DNA of 64,000 nucleotides from Peptoniphilus stercorisuis (GTDB lineage: Bacteria > Bacillota > Clostridia > Tissierellales > Peptoniphilaceae), in the NCBI RefSeq assembly GCF_017874395.1, contig NZ_JAGGLJ010000002.1, positions 91,703 through 155,702 on the forward strand. The letters run 5' to 3'. Each line of letters opens with the position of its first letter. The first letter of the stretch is position 1. Below, piece after piece: positions 63,918 to 64,000 of the stretch. The notes beneath the pieces are model-generated. The model saw only the letters and a program-made list of their open reading frames with translations, was not told where the DNA came from and did not search any database. The translations under genes and the position numbers were made by a program.

Positions 63918-64000
63918 AACCCCCAGTTAGACTGGGGGTTCCGTAAAGCTTTAGCGTTAATTCTCTAAAAATTAAAAAACCTCTAGTGATAAAATAATAT
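63918..64000. mobile_element. Possible IS200/IS605-type element end (partial)
   Basis: A perfect 10-bp stem AACCCCCAGT / ACTGGGGGTT with a 3-base loop, followed by TTCCGTAAAGCTTTAGCGTT. The GC-rich hairpin followed by this AAGCTTTAGC stretch resembles the subterminal hairpins of IS200/IS605 elements, read towards the minus strand. No transposase is visible because the window ends. It may instead be a plain minus-strand terminator, since its minus-strand side ends GGTTTTCT. Confidence 0.35.

Noticed and set aside
1..64000. tRNA or rRNA genes, prophage or CRISPR-Cas
   Set aside because: No tRNA-like cloverleaf, rRNA signature, phage structural gene or repeat-spacer array was recognised in this window.

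Overview
This is 64 kb of a very AT-rich chromosome from a low-GC Gram-positive anaerobe. The gene order from the competence and heat-shock genes through phoH, era, glyQS, dnaG and rpoD follows the classic Firmicute housekeeping segment. The cysteine-rich Nfn-type electron-bifurcating oxidoreductase, LPXTG/sortase wall proteins, CIRCE-controlled hrcA operon, T-box and TPP riboswitch all fit Clostridia/Tissierellia, with a Peptoniphilus/Anaerococcus/Parvimonas-like anaerobic coccus as my best guess. The lineage is inference from gene content and base composition, not a database result.

Layout. 1-6.5 kb: an amino-acid racemase fragment with a dicarboxylate/amino-acid symporter, a DsbA-like protein, an unknown exported protein, a fused NfnA-NfnB protein and a small DUF697-like membrane protein. 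6.5-11.6 kb: a GNAT acetyltransferase, then a proB-proA-thrC-thrB operon. 11.6-15.4 kb: a DEAD-box RNA helicase that appears to start at AUU, then a TPP riboswitch controlling thiM-thiE and a HAD phosphatase. 15.4-26.7 kb is the accessory part. It holds a degenerate alanyl-tRNA-editing-like protein, two paralogous AraC regulators with GH39-like C-terminal domains (the second broken by a stop codon), a hairpin-rich leader, an LPXTG adhesin split by two A7-tract frameshifts, and its sortase.

26.7-34.5 kb: comEC-holA face rpsT, hemW, lepA and two tandem signal peptidase I genes on the minus strand. 34.6-49.9 kb: CIRCE-hrcA-grpE-dnaK, dnaJ-prmA-rsmE-mtaB-hit, rpsU-yqeY, nfeD-floA and an unknown gene, then phoH-ybeY-dgkA/PAP2-cdd-era. 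50-61.4 kb: recO, a T-box glyQ-glyS operon, ccpN-ppsR, dgt, dnaG, rpoD, trmK, a Nif3-family gene and RNase P RNA. 61.5-64 kb: a secreted NlpC/P60 peptidase, NAD-malic enzyme and, at the edge, a strong hairpin that may be the end of an IS200/IS605-type element.

The most notable signals are these: (i) an adhesin module in which regulator and adhesin carry three separate disruptions, two of them single-base deficits in A7 runs that could act as phase or slippage switches; (ii) an RNA helicase whose only well-placed start is AUU; (iii) an AlaX-like protein lacking all four zinc ligands; (iv) stacked inverted repeats, including a perfect 32-bp palindrome, just upstream of the adhesin; and (v) a structured, terminator-ended candidate RNA between the two regulators.
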